This document shows positions 1 through 12,360 of a DNA stretch of 37,274 nucleotides, in pieces (within the stretch, counting starts at the first letter, position 1; the number at the start of each line of letters is the position of its first letter). Both the position numbers and the translations under genes were made by a program. A model generated the notes under the pieces. It searched no databases, was not told the DNA's origin, and worked only from the letters and a program-made list of their open reading frames with translations. This stretch comes from Plakobranchus ocellatus. Taxonomy: Eukaryota > Mollusca > Gastropoda > Plakobranchidae. The DNA lies in contig BLXT01000368.1 in NCBI GenBank assembly GCA_019648995.1, positions 229,886 through 267,159 on the forward strand, in the 5' to 3' direction.

Positions 1-36
<36 letters not shown>
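1..36. repeat. (ATT)n microsatellite
   Basis: Twelve uninterrupted ATT units open the window, so the true left edge of the array is not visible. It is a simple repeat with no coding content. Confidence 0.95.
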
Positions 37-239
37 TAACTCACAGCCCATTGATATACCGGTCTAGGGTACTACTCCAATCTCTACCATGTGACCTCAA
101 ATCTTTGCCAATGAAACTTTCTAATCAAAGATTGTACGGGCCCTGCGTAAAATGTAGATCTATCCTTCCCAGACGAAATTAGAGGGATACTTTTTTGACC
201 AATCACGTAGCAGTTTTATATTCTACGTTGAGCTACATT

Positions 240-397
240 AACCATAACTCTTGTTTACTCTTCCTTTTACTTCCGCCAATATGGTTGCCTACACAAGCTG
301 AAATCGTTTAGTTTTATGAAACAGAAAGAATAGGCCTACCGATACTTTAGGTTTATTTCTCAGACTGTAAGGATATAGAGCTACATACACACACAAT
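240..397 (+). promoter_or_regulatory. Likely RSL24D1 promoter and 5' UTR
   Basis: The 160 bases before the start codon contain a pyrimidine-rich run (about 250-275), an ETS-type ACTTCCG at 269-275 and a CCAAT box at 276-280. A TAGGCCTA palindrome lies at 331-338, 60 bases before the ATG. Pyrimidine-rich start regions and ETS sites are common in promoters of ribosome-biogenesis genes. No TATA box stands out at a sensible distance. The exact transcription start cannot be read from sequence. Confidence 0.45.
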
Positions 398-3300
398 ATG
401 AGAGTCGAAAAATGTTTCTTTTGTTCGGCACCAATTTATCCGGGCCATGGAATCAACTTTGTTAGGAACGACAGTAAGGTAGGTAAACTGGGCAAGACTA
501 GGGATTCTAAATTTGCCCTAAATTTTAGGTTTGATTAAAATCTGTAGGCTTAGATCTAGATCTAGATTATATCTACACCTACATTGAGGTGTGGTAAACC
601 CCCTTTTTTTCTTTTTTAGGATTTTACGTTATAAATAGACTCAAGAGTGAATCTAGCTTAGATAATGATACCTACGTTTTTTAGATTCTTTAGATTTCTG
701 AGTCCTCGGTTATACTGGTTTGAACAAGTGGTGGCAAATACTACTGAAAGATTTCTGATTGTGCACGCAAAACAAATAGGGCTATATAAACACTTATTTT
801 ATCTTAACTTATTCTGGATTTTTGCCCATATATTGGCGCTAATTTTCACCCCCTCCAGAGGTATGCCGATATATCAGCGCTGAGGGGTCTCTGTATTCTT
901 ATTTCTTCGACAGGAATACCATCTGCACCCAAAAATAATCTGTCTTATTTTTTCGGCAGGAATAACATCTGCATCCAAAAAAATCTGTCTTGAAAGAGTT
1001 AAGAATAGAGGGAAAAAATTTATCTCCCTTTCACACTTCACATTCTTCTACAATAAGATCTAGATTTTTCCTTTCTGTTCTGTCTCTTATTACCTTCACA
1101 TGTGAATCTGACACCGGCAGGCTTCAAACTAGGATCTTGAGTTCAATGAAAAATCTCATATCTTAAGCCATGATGCCAGTTGAGGGTTAGGCAATAAAAT
1201 TCATCATGATACTTGCATGTGTGTTATTTGTACAATAAATGAATTTCAAATTTACATATGGCCTAATAATTTTGTTAAAACTGTGTTATATTTTATTATT
1301 TTTTAATTCTTGACTTTTTTTTTCATATAACCTCAAAGTAGCTTTGACCTGCACTTTCAACGAATTGAGACAAATTAAAAAAAAAAAAATGTAAATGTGA
1401 TATAAATCAATAAAAGGCTCCATTATATATATGATAATATCATTGGCAACAGCTATATGCTAAATTTGAGGATAGAGGAGGAAGAGATAGATTTTTGTGA
1501 CAAAAAAAATGCTATTGAAGCTTCTGTAAAATATAGAAATATTTTGCCAAACCATCAATTATTATCCCTAAAAATCAACTTTTCTTTTGTTTTTATTTTC
1601 TAACTTAAGGAGTGTATAAAAGTGGAAGAAACTATTTGGTTTAGGTTTAGGTTCACATCATAAGTAATCGAAAACATAAAAAGTTATCATTAGTGTCTCA
1701 ATATTCACCAAAATTTTGGATTTCAAAATTTTTTCCTGAAATTGATTTACAAGCATATTTTTCACTCTCTCTCAAGAGCTAAACAAATGCCAGAATAGTG
1801 AAAATTGATACTTCAAGTGGGCATTCTGTGGAAGTCAGGCGCCATGCCCTACTTAAACACACTCCTAGTTTTGGTCCACTTTAAATGACTCATGTAAGAT
1901 TCAGATTAAGTTAGACATAGGATAGCCTAGGTCATGGCTCAAATTTCTGTAGACACTAATGAGCGACATTTCTCCATTGATTGCCAGAATAGATCTGAAT
2001 AATTTCTTTTTAGATATTCAGGAAGATGTGAAGAATATCTGAAATTTTCCTCCACCAAATGTATGCAGCTGGATGTAAGTGCATCAAATAGTTTCTTAGC
2101 CCACCTGGTGTTTTCTGTTATATTCCTGTGGACTCCTATTTAAAGATTCACAGAATTCTGTGACTGCTTCAAAGTGAAATTTGAAATCCAGTCTGTTTGT
2201 ACTTATAATAAGAATGGACAGTCATTTCATCAATGTATGTGTGTGCCTGGTGCCAGTGCACTTAGTTAAATGTTTTTTAATATTATCTGGTAGAAATCAT
2301 CTGTTTCTCAACAGACTCTATCTAGGACCCACTGCCCTTTGACTATTCTGTTTCTATAATACTTTCCATTTCCAAACTTAGCAGTGTTTATTTCAACAGC
2401 ACACTTTGATTCATGTTTGTTTTGCAATCAGCATTAAATAAATTCTCTATTCAGCCGTTATACAGTGAGAAGAAAATGATCTGTTGTTTCAAATCAAGTA
2501 GTTTCAAAATAAAAGCCAGGACCAAAGGTTTCCTTATCAATGTCAGCTAAACAACTTAAAGAGAAAAGTTTCAACTAGAGGTTGCTTAATGCCTTTTTCA
2601 AATCAAGTTTCCTTTTTCATATTTACTTTGGTTTGGAAGGTTCTTTTAGAAAAAACAATTCTACCTGTCTTTCTGGGTTTTAAATTCATGAAATTCCACA
2701 ATTTGCAAAACTTAATGAGGAGGGAAAAAAGAAATCTTAATGTCAAACTATAATACTATCCGAAATTGCAAAAATCAAACCACTCATATTTGAGTGTAGT
2801 AATGTAAAGGTACATTTATACTCTTAAAACAATGTGACCTATTCCAGATTTTCAGATTTTGTCGATCAAAGTGCCATAAAGCGTTCCAGAAGAAGCGAAA
2901 CCCAAGAAAGGCAAGATGGACAAAAGCATTTAGAAAAGCAGCAGGCAAAGAACTAACAGTAGATGCATCTTTAGAATTTGAAAAGCGAAGGAATGAACCA
3001 GTGAAATACAACAAGGAGTTGTGGCAAACTACAGGTTAGTTTGGTTTTATCAGTGTTTAAAATTTTTTAATCTTGCGATTAGTGTAAATTTGTATTTGAT
3101 AGATTTTGTTGCTAAAAAAAATATTAATATTGGATAATTAATTTGACATTCATCAGGTTAAAATGAGGTAAATAAAATTTTTCCTGAGATCACCCTGCCT
3201 GAAGGTCTGTTTCATGGCTGCGAAAATTGACTGAAAATTTTACTCAAAGATTAAACCTAAGTATGGAAAAGGGCAAAGATTTATCTTCATTTTAAAAAAA

Positions 3301-6300
3301 AATCAAGTGGAAAAAAAATAATTGGGCTTACACCTACATCTAGTGATAATGTCTAATTGCAGGGGAACCCAAACTATAAATAATAGTGCAGTTAAGGCCT
3401 AGCATGTTCACAAATTGTAGTATACCTGAGAGCTGGCCTTTTTTTGGTGTAATTTTTTTTTATACATTCTCCATCTTTGAATATGTTTCTCTTTCTTTCT
3501 GCTCTTGATCACTTTCCTTAAGTTTAAAGCAATGAGACATGCAACTCTCAATTTCTTGTTTTGTTTTGTTTATTTTTTTTGTCTCAATTCATCTCCTTCT
3601 TTAACCCTGAAATCAATGTCTAGCGAATTATAGTAGATCTAAGAAGAAAAGTCTGTTAATACAGCACCTCTGGAAACATATATAAATAAGGCTAATGATC
3701 TTGAAGATGCGATGTGATTGGATGAAATGAAATTGATATAGTAAAAGAATACAATCACCAATTTCAAGCTCATTTAAACAAATTTGACAATGCAGAGTAT
3801 GCTTACAAACTCTTTGCCCTAAAGGCTTTATCGGGAAAAAAAAAATAAAGATTTAAGATGGTGGTTGTAAATCCCAACTAGCTAATTTAAAAATATATTT
3901 GCATCGCCTCTTTTGTTATGCATGGGCAAGAATAAATTTATAACAGTTTTATGCAGGTAAAGGATGGAAGATAGAAGAATGTATGTGAGGCCCATCAACA
4001 TACACACCATCTCTTTCTCAAAGTTTAAGATAAATCTTGCTAGTAATTGAAGTTGACTGAGCCAGTTACAGAGGGATTATCATGACTTCATGACTTTAGT
4101 TTTTATTGCAGTCATTCTGAGTATACTGAAGAATATTATGTGCGAGCAATAAAGCTCTAGTATTTAGAAGGCAGAGTAGATCCACACATTGCTGCACCTC
4201 ATTTGCTTCTAAAGTATTTCCAATGGCTAAGTCAATTTTCACTATGTTTGAAGCACAAATTATCTTAGTCTCCAGTATGGTGGTATTTCATCTATTGTCT
4301 GACTTCAGGTCTTGCTGTGTGGCACCACAACCTCATAGCCTATTTATAAGGCTACCTCCACTAAGAAGAGTATTATTTTGGTGTTCCTAGACCCTACCAA
4401 TATTGTTTTCCCAACTACAGTCCTGTACTTTACTTTATTACACTTATTTGCTTGCTGGGTCTAGGCATGTTAAGATTGGCCAATGTGATGACACTGACAG
4501 TTACAGCCAAGCCCATAGGTTGGTCTTGCATCTCTTAGCTGAGTTGTAAAGTTATTCTAAATTACTATTGGTATACAAATTACAATTACATTATTCATCA
4601 ATGATCTAATTTGTCTTAAGACTGGAATGAGTTGGTCTATGTTTTGAATTTTAACACTGCCCTTGATATTGCACAGTTAAAAATCAACATGCAGGCAATT
4701 TTTGCTTGCAGTGCAAGCCCATTAAAACTATGTTACGACGTACATGCACATGTAGGCCTACACCATCAAGCATCAATCATTTATAGTTGTTTGTTTGTCT
4801 GCCCAAACAAAGTGCACTGCTTTCCCCAACTTTGTCTTGCACAAGCATGTATCCCCAATTCTTTGTCACACATACACACGATCTGGTACCAACACATGCA
4901 ATACAGTCATGTACGTTTACTTTAGGTAGGTCTGCAGATTATTTCAGGTGATTTTTCTTTTCTTCACTTCACTTCAAACTTCAATTGCCTAAAGATTTAA
5001 CATAACAACCTACCATCAGCCTATATATTAGATCTATAAATCTATCTTTCTTACCAACTTATATAAAATATCCTGTAGGACTAATCAGGTCTGTAATTTA
5101 GCTGGAACTTATAGAAGAAAATTGATGATTCTGTCGCTGAAATGCAAAATAGAACTATCACCATGCCTTTTTTTAAAATTATCCTAGAATCTAATCAGTC
5201 CCATTTTTATCTCATGGATGCCAGTTTTGGGTTTATATCAGATTTCCGATGGAGCCTTTTTTTTTCTTAATTATTGAATTTCTAATAGTCTTCAGGTTTT
5301 CATTATTCACCCCAAAAACTCAATTCCAAAGCAGGAGAATCAAGCCTGAAAATTGCTAAAAAAAAAAAACAAAAAACAATTTTGGACGGAAGCGCCCCCT
5401 GGACCCGGGCCAACCAATAAGTTTCCTTTTTTTTCACAGGACACTTGCACCCTGTTATCTATATGTATTCATATTTTAAGCATTTTTTTTTATGTGCATT
5501 ACCAGAAAGGCTTCCTTCCCCTTGAATGCGGACTTGTCAGAAGTCAACTGTACATTGTACGGTCAATAATAAAATAGCCATGCTCATTTTTAACATGTTG
5601 ACTTTAATCTGATGTCAGAACGTCAGTTATAGACATGTAAACACTAAAGATAGTTTGCTTTTTTCTTCTCGTTGAATTTTTATTGAATGTTTTTATTTCA
5701 TTTATCAAAGCATCATTTTTTTTTTTTTTTTTTAAATTTCATTCCTTCAGTGAAAGCAATGAAGAGAATTGAAGAAATTAAAACAAGACGACAGAACCAC
5801 TTCATTGCCAACAGGTATGTTGTTTTATCTGCCAAGTTGTTAATAAATAAGGTCAATAGACGATGTTTCAAAATGCACTTCATGGACACGTAGGATGCAA
5901 CAGCAACAAAGAAAAACCAAGAAGTAACAGGCTTTTGTCTTCTGTTTGCCCTATAATTATTGAATACATGGCTAATCAGTTCTACAGTGCGGCAATTTTT
6001 CTTACTTAGAAAATCATCACTTTTCATAAAAATGAAATAAATCTGTGTGATAAGCATGCAGTGTCAGTACAACGTTACAGATTTTTGTGGTAAATCGTTC
6101 ATCTATAAAGGTTTTATGCTTTTTAGAGACTATTAACGGTGGTTATTAGGTGATGCTAAGCACTGCAAGACGCTCCAAAAGAGAAAAGATGGATAAAGCC
6201 TGAATTATTGAAAATGTATTTATATTTAAAAATTACACTTTTTCATGCTGCAAAACATCCCATTTTGCAGCAACTCTACATTATCATCTGTATAAAATAT

Positions 6301-9300
6301 AACTTTTCATGATTTTAAGGTGGCAAATGTCTTAGATAAATTAGAAAACCATATTTGGGATTAAGGGCATGATATTACATCTAGGGTGACTTTTATTCTT
6401 AGGACTAAGTTCACAAGTTCAATAGTCTTGTGAAGCAATACCACAAAGTGAGTCAAATTGCAAGATTACACCATTGGGATCAAATCAAAATTTTAAGTGA
6501 AAGAAGTAAAAATTTATGTTGTTTAACTCACCGAGTACGAGTATTGTGTATACTCGATATTCTGTTGTCGTATTTGACCGAGTACGAACACCGTGTACAC
6601 ATGGTTTTCGTTTTCCTCACCATTACTTGTCCCAGTCCTATTTATTTCTTTTGTGGAACCATTTGAGAGCGAAGGAATCCACTGTGTAATGTTTTCTTTG
6701 CCTCAAAAAGTTTCGAGTGCGAACATAATGGCTTTTTCGAGAGAGAAACGATTAAGAAGACTCAGGTCATTCACCCAGCCACTCCATCCGACTAGAGTAT
6801 ATATTTGTGCTAGAGTGGGAATCCCCTGGACTATTATTACATAACACAACATGCGATAACAGCTACAATTAACAGTTACAAGTAATAGTTTAGCACATCC
6901 CAAATCTCAACAGGTTGTGCCAATAATGAAAATGGATCTTTTTCACTTATGAACACAACTTGTTGTCACAATAATGAAAAACTGCTTCTGAGTTATTGGC
7001 ACAACCTATTATCCCAATAATGAAAATTGGCCTGTTTGTGCTATTGGCACAACCTGTTTTCTCATTTACTGAGATCATTTGGCCGGTTGTGGCTATTGTG
7101 GCAACATGTTTACAAATATATCAGAAGGCAATGACTTGATCTAGATCTAGTCCAATGCAGTGCAAACATGACTTCAAATGTTGGCACAGTGTTTAAAATG
7201 TACAGCGATTTCAGAACTATTATTGATGCACAGATAACAAGACCTATTCATGTATTTGTTTAAAAAAATGCACAACAGATAGGAACAAAAACAAGCGAAT
7301 TGAAAACCCAGAATAACATTAAAGAGGATAAATCATGCAATCTGTGACGTGAGGAAGGCCATATACTGCCACCGGTAACCCTAATCACAAGTTTATCAAA
7401 AATGTCAATGAAGTCAAAAAATGAGCTCAGCCTTTACTACCCTCAAAAGGATCTGATTTTTAGCATGTATAGGAAATGAAGTCAAGCTGATTACACTGTA
7501 GGGAAAAGAGTTAAAAAATCTAGGGCCCGCAGTGCAGTTCAAATAATTCGAATCCTGATGAATTACCCTGCTAGTTAACTCTAAATTATTAAATTTTAGG
7601 AAGCGCAGTAGAATCTGGTTAAAGTTAATAGCTCAGAACAAAAAAACAAAAAAAATGATGAATTTAAGCAAGAACTTAATCTAAAAGAGTTAACTTTAAA
7701 TGGATTCCACTGTATTAAAAAGTGTATATTGTCTAAGTTACATGTAATATTTTATAACAATCAATTCAAAGTCTCAACAGGTTGTGCCAATAATGAAAAC
7801 TAGCCTGTTTTGTTTATTGCTTTATTAGAGACATTAATTAAAAAAAAAAGATGAATTTGAAAAGACCCCTTTGAGATACTTTAGTCCACTTCTAACAACT
7901 TGTGAGTCCAGCCCAAACAGCCAGGAACACAATGGTTACAAACAAAAGTAAAAAACAAGTTTGAGTTGATATCGGATGGATAGGTGTTCACAAGTAAAAC
8001 CACTCGTTGTAGTGCAATTTAAGCAATGTTCTGAACCAAAAGAAAATAATAAATCCAAACCAGAGTGATTCTAAAACACAAAAATTACAATAAAATACAG
8101 AGCTAAATTTTTGTATCGATCCATAAGAAGAATGCGCAGGGAAGTGGATTCACAAGCACATGAGCACTCTATCTCAGGTGAACCCTCAGAATATTACAGG
8201 ATGACAGAACCACAATTATTCTTCATTTTGCAGGAAAAACTCATCTTATTCATCAATTATTATTATTACATGTAACTTTTTGTAAGCCTCCTATATTAGC
8301 TCTTTAAAATGTTTAATATTATATATTTTTTCTACAGATTGAAGAAAGGCAAGGAACTTCGAAAGCTTGCAGACAAGGTTGAAGTCGAGAAGAATATTCA
8401 TCTTATCAAGTCTCCAGCAGGTGAGTTGTAATTCTAAGATAATAATATTTTGGGAGATCTTTGCTTTGTTTTCTCTGTTGGGCTCTGGCCTTGGCAATAA
8501 CTCACCCTGCAAACTTTAACAGTCAAATGCTTTGTGCATGTTACTTGTAGGGGGCTCAAAAGCTGATGATAATAAAGAATATAGAGAGCATCACAAGATT
8601 AAATTCTTCGTACAGATTAAGTATTGAAGTTAGAATTATTTCATGTATTGCACTTATCAAGTGTTTGCATCTAGAATGTGGTTGGATTTTTTCTTTAATT
8701 ATATTGATCAATATGTAAATTGCAAGAGTTACACATTTTCTATCTTATCATTTATCTCAATTGATAAATCCTGCATTCATGGTTTGTATCATGTACATGT
8801 AGTGTTTTTTATTCTGAATTGATATGTTCCATAAAACCATTTTATATGTGATTAAGAACTATGATGTTCTAGGCTTCAACAAAGACTGACGATTACTCCT
8901 AAGATTTTTATTTAAATATATACATGTATTGAGTTGTGAGCACATTGTGTACTTAGTATTATTTACACTTTACCTTTGTGAGTCAATGTGATGTTCAGTA
9001 AAATTTTTAAAAAGCCTCCAGTGCAAGGGTTTCCTCAGCCATTTGCAACTGGTTTTAATTATACATGTATAATACATGCTTTACTTTTTTTTTTAATTAC
9101 TGTGTTCGTTTTTATTTTATTGCTATGAGCGCAATAATTTTCTTCATGTTGTGTTATGACTGTAACTTGGAGAGCTGCTCAATAGGTCTGTGACATGGGA
9201 TCAATTTAACTACTATAACCGAAAGCCTAGAGGAGTTGACAAAATGCGTTTGAACTTTGCTTTTTCTTTTCATAACACATTGAAATTCTCATCTCATGGT

Positions 9301-9596
9301 CCAGAATAAAACCAGTTTCATTTGTTTCTATTATGGACATGTTAGATGAGAACTTTTAATGACATTTAATATTCTGAAAAAAAAATTGTGTTCTAATGGG
9401 ACTTACAATTCATTCAGACTTATTCATAAATAAATACATTTGTATCGCAATGCTTTCAAAATATGTTTGTTAACATACATGTGATATATACACAATTTTT
9501 TTTCCCTTTCTTACACCTGCAGCTGGTCTCAAACAAAAGAAACAGATGGTAGACATTGTAATGGAGCGTGACGTGGAGCAAATGGAAGAGAACTGA
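398..9596 (+). CDS. RSL24D1: Ribosome biogenesis protein RLP24 (RSL24D1), 5 exons
   Basis: Exons 398-478, 2848-3034, 5751-5814, 8338-8420 and 9523-9596 join in frame (phases 0, 1, 2, 1), all with GT-AG introns, to give 162 residues; the human protein has 163. It is the eL24-like placeholder on nucleolar pre-60S particles, which the AAA-ATPase Drg1/SPATA5 strips off in the cytoplasm so that eL24 can bind. An L24e zinc ribbon is visible: C6-x2-C9 in exon 1 and C32-x3-C36 in exon 2. Next come the family motifs [24 protein letters not shown] and FEKRRNEP, then a basic helix with IEEIK, and NIHLIKSPA near the end. The C-terminal acidic tail (EQMEEN) is shorter than the human one. The ATG at 398 has A at -3 and begins the family-typical MR-EKC. 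The gene is convergent with the Rab gene downstream. Identification is certain; the exact splice sites are very likely. Confidence 0.97.
479..2847 (+). other. RSL24D1 intron 1, mostly featureless
   Basis: The donor is GTAGGT after a lysine codon and the acceptor is TTCCAG. A TAGATC tract lies at 551-567. The open frame at 665-883 resembles no family and has no coding signature. I see nothing else of note. Confidence 0.8.
3035..5750 (+). other. RSL24D1 intron 2
   Basis: The donor is GTTAGT and the acceptor a long T-run ending TTCAG. It contains a TAGGCCTA palindrome at 4753-4760 inside a 97-codon open frame (4632-4925) that resembles no family. I recognise no mobile element here. Confidence 0.8.
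6530..6601 (+). repeat. Duplicated GTAC-containing unit
   Basis: ACCGAGTACGA occurs at 6530-6540 and 6577-6587, 47 bases apart. Each copy continues into a related sequence ending GTGTAYAC. CpG is denser here than in the surrounding intron. The origin is unknown; it may be the edge of an old transposon. Confidence 0.5.
6905..7110. repeat. GGTTGTGCCAATAATGAAAA repeat cluster
   Basis: The core GGTTGTGCCAATAATGAAAA occurs exactly at 6912-6931 and in degraded form at 6960-6980. It appears in the opposite orientation as TATTGGCACAACCT at 6994-7007 and 7042-7055. A further exact copy sits 0.87 kb away at 7780-7799. The mix of direct and inverted copies looks like a fragmented palindromic element. 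Confidence 0.6.
7606..7712. mobile_element. 107-bp MITE with pogo-like terminal repeats
   Basis: The left end starts CAGTAGAATCTGGTTAAAG. The reverse complement of the right end starts CAGTGGAATCCATTTAAAG. The two arms match over about 24 bases with a few changes. The right flank is TA, as expected for Tc1/mariner/pogo insertion, but the left TA has decayed (GCG precedes CAGT). It is too short to code. It lies in RSL24D1 intron 3. Confidence 0.7.
7773..7811. repeat. Second copy of the GGTTGTGCCAATAATGAAAA repeat
   Basis: The stretch TCTCAACAGG plus the following GTTGTGCCAATAATGAAAA is identical to 6905-6932. This copy starts 60 bases after the 107-bp MITE ends and is followed by TAGCCTGTTT, which also resembles the first cluster (GGCCTGTTT at 7029-7037). 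Confidence 0.6.
8421..9522 (+). other. RSL24D1 intron 4, nothing recognised
   Basis: The donor is GTGAGT and the acceptor CTGCAG after a pyrimidine tract. It is AT-rich, with several ACATGTA words and no coding or repeat family that I can identify. Confidence 0.8.
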
Positions 9597-9679
9597 GATT
9601 ATGCTTTCAGTTGTCGTGACCTGTTAATATATGTCAGAAAGTTAGAATGTCATGCTCATGTCCAGAATGGAATCGCAGA

Positions 9680-9735
9680 AATAAATGAAGGCAGTGAACC
9701 TAACCCTAGACTTGAATTTTTTTTTTTTTTTTTTG
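9680..9735 (+). terminator. RSL24D1 poly(A) signal and downstream T-tract
   Basis: AATAAA at 9680-9685 lies 84 bases after the stop codon. A run of T begins about 35 bases later (9717-9734), a reasonable downstream element. The predicted 3' UTR is therefore only about 110 bases long. Confidence 0.75.
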
Positions 9736-12059
9736 TATTTGTTTCTCAAATGTTGACATTTATCCATCTAATTGTCATGCAAAAAACTAAGAATTATCAG
9801 ATATACTTCATGCTTACAAATGCTTTATATGATTATTTAATTCACAGTGTTATACATGTAAAATAATCCAAAAGGAATTGAAAGTTTATTCAAAGAACTC
9901 TTTATTGTTGTCAGTTTTTGTTTCGTTTTCTTTTTTTTAAACACTCCTCAGAAAACTCTTTTTTCGCCCAAAGTTAATTGGTTAAGCAGAAATTCCAGCA
10001 ATAAAAAGGATGACTTTTGTTGGTATTTCATCAAGTTTTATTGGCAAAAAATGACTTGATAAGCATAGAAGTAAAAATATGACATCCTTTCCAGCATTTG
10101 AAGACATGACTATCAGTTTGATGTGCATACCACAATGTGCAGCAGAATTACTTCTGAATGTGGTAATATCTTCTTTGTTTCTTTAATTTGATTTTGATTA
10201 GAAACAAAGGGAAAAAGACTAAAGAACACTCAAAATCTGAAATGCACACACCCAAACATGAATAAAATCCACTTAATGAACAGATATTGAATGGGCAACA
10301 ATCTTGACAGATTTAACTCATAAAAAAAAAATTGGATAATTAAATGGTGAAATGAGTGTAGGGCACAAAACCAGCATGCACTTTCCTTGTCTTTCTCTCT
10401 TTTGATAGTTCGAACAACCAGTGCTATACCAAAATTAGATCCAACTGAACTTTGGCCAGAGTTTAGGCAGAGCATTGGGATAAGGTAACATAATGTAATG
10501 TAACTTGTAACTTAGATGTTGGGTAATAAATATGGGCTGAGAAAAAAAGAGGGATTCATTTGTTAAATAAGGTTTGCTAAAACATAAGTTGTCATCATTA
10601 TGTTCAAAAGAATTTGTGCTAGCCATTTTGAACAAAATTAAGCTCATCAATGCACATATATCGAGTTACGAAGTGTAATGGCGCAAAAAGTAATGCTTTA
10701 TTCTTTTTAAAAAATAATTTTGGATGTATCTTTGCTGTGTTAATTAAATAACTTTCAAACATAACTATGAGGACAAAAATGCCAAAGAGTGGTCATTCAC
10801 TAATACTTATTCGCCAAAAAGTAAAGCAAAAGAAACCCACTTTTTTTCACCTGGATTTCCTGCTAGGATTTAACTTGTTTCTCAGTCATAATTATTTGCC
10901 CTTCTGCTTGTTACTGGCAGTTCTTTAATTCAAAACATTTTGAAAAAATGAAACTATTTTTGGATTCACTATTTTGCCACATGCTTATAAGTATGTATTA
11001 TATTATAATATAATTTTGTAATTTTACATTAGGTTTCTTATGCTAAAATGGCGAAAGTTAAATCCACCTAACTAAATGATGCCTATTTTATCTAAAACAT
11101 TTTTGGACAAGTCAGATATTTATTCAAGCCAACTGCTTGGGACAAGCAGTAAGTAGATGGACATGTTTATGACATTTAATAACAAGAGGGTATACCCTAT
11201 GTAAAAATATAGGCCTGCTTAAATAAGTGTGTGTACTGCTATTAATAAGTGCACTTTCCAGCTCTCAAGAATTTTTTTAAGAGTTGTTTTTTACATTTAA
11301 CACATGAGGGCTTCACTAGCCTCAGGCATAATGGAAATAGCTGAACCTCTTCCTGATTTCATTCTCAATTGATTTTAAGATCTAAAATGAAATGTATGTA
11401 AAAAATCAGCATGCAAGCAAGTGTGTAAATTGCAGGGTAAGGATAGATTTGTCACATTCAGAGCATTCTGCTTAAGGTGAAATGCTTGAAAAATGCAGAA
11501 AAAACTGCCTTTCTCTGAAAGTTGAAATATTCTGAATAAATAATAAAGAAAGGGTTATTCAGAAATCATTTTAAAAAATTGCAGAAATTTGTCAATCAAA
11601 TTTAGAGTTGAATAGACTTGAGTGTCATTTTCAAAAAACCACAATAGACGCATCCTCCTCAACCTAAATGCACAGTTTTATGACCTATTGGATTTTCTAC
11701 TGTATAATTTATACCCCCAAAAACAAGCCTTTGGAAGCCAATACATATATGTTCATTGTGTAAATCTAAGGGAGGAATCATTATTCAATATTCTAATCTA
11801 CACAGAATAAGCAACTTTATTTACCAATACCTTGTGTATTCTCCTTGGTGCATGGTACATCAAGTTAGCAAAAGCATACCTATGAGCATTTCCAAGTACT
11901 GTACATTTAAATAATAAAAACTACTTTTATTACGGAAAATTCAATTTTTTGGGATCTTAAGCATAAAAAATAATTGGCCAAAACACACCCTGCTCTCATC
12001 CAACACTGAACATGCCTTCTTGACTCATGGGGGAAACAAACAAGGACAAAGCCACAATG
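9736..12059. other. Intergenic, no gene seen
   Basis: This is AT-rich sequence between the convergent RSL24D1 and Rab genes. The short open frames here have no recognisable domain or splice context. No mobile element is recognised. Confidence 0.7.
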
Positions 12060-12360
12060 TGCATCATTATCTTTCAAATGTGAAATGCACGGATGAAGCC
12101 TACAGTGTAACTGTAAGTGTAAGTTACTCTTTTTCAACTGCAATACAAGGATGAAGCCTGCAATGTGTATGTATGTGTTACTTCCTTTCATTACAATTGC
12201 ACAGTACAGCTACAAGGATGAAGCGTGTAATGTGCATTACTCCCTACAATTGCAATACAAAAATGAAGCACAAAATTACATTGTGCATTATATTAACTTT
12301 CTTTCAACTGCACAATACAAAGATGAAGCCTTCAATGCACATTACTGCCTTTCAACATCC
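12060..12360. repeat. Degenerate minisatellite, about five units
   Basis: A unit built on GATGAAGCCTGCAATGTGCA recurs with the core at 12091, 12149, 12216, 12261 and 12321, giving spacings of 58, 67, 45 and 60 bases. TTTCAACTGCAATACAA often lies just before the core. The irregular spacing and mismatches indicate an old tandem array with indels. Overlapping open frames on both strands are by-products of the repeat. Confidence 0.75.

Larger units (their letters stand above)
5815..8337 (+). other. RSL24D1 intron 3, with repeats
   Basis: The donor is GTATGT and the acceptor TCTACAG. This is the most structured intron of the gene. It has a duplicated ACCGAGTACGA unit (6530-6600), a family of GGTTGTGCCAATAATGAAAA repeats in both orientations (6905-7110 and 7773-7811) and a 107-bp MITE (7606-7712), listed separately. 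Confidence 0.8.

Noticed and set aside
665..883. 72-codon frame in RSL24D1 intron 1
   Set aside because: No family resemblance, no splice support, and AT-rich composition typical of the intron.
5713..6057. 114-codon minus-strand frame
   Set aside because: Antisense to RSL24D1 exon 3 and intron 3; its end is a lysine run from the T-tract.
12060..12360. CRISPR-like direct repeats
   Set aside because: Units diverge and spacing is irregular, and the window is animal nuclear DNA.
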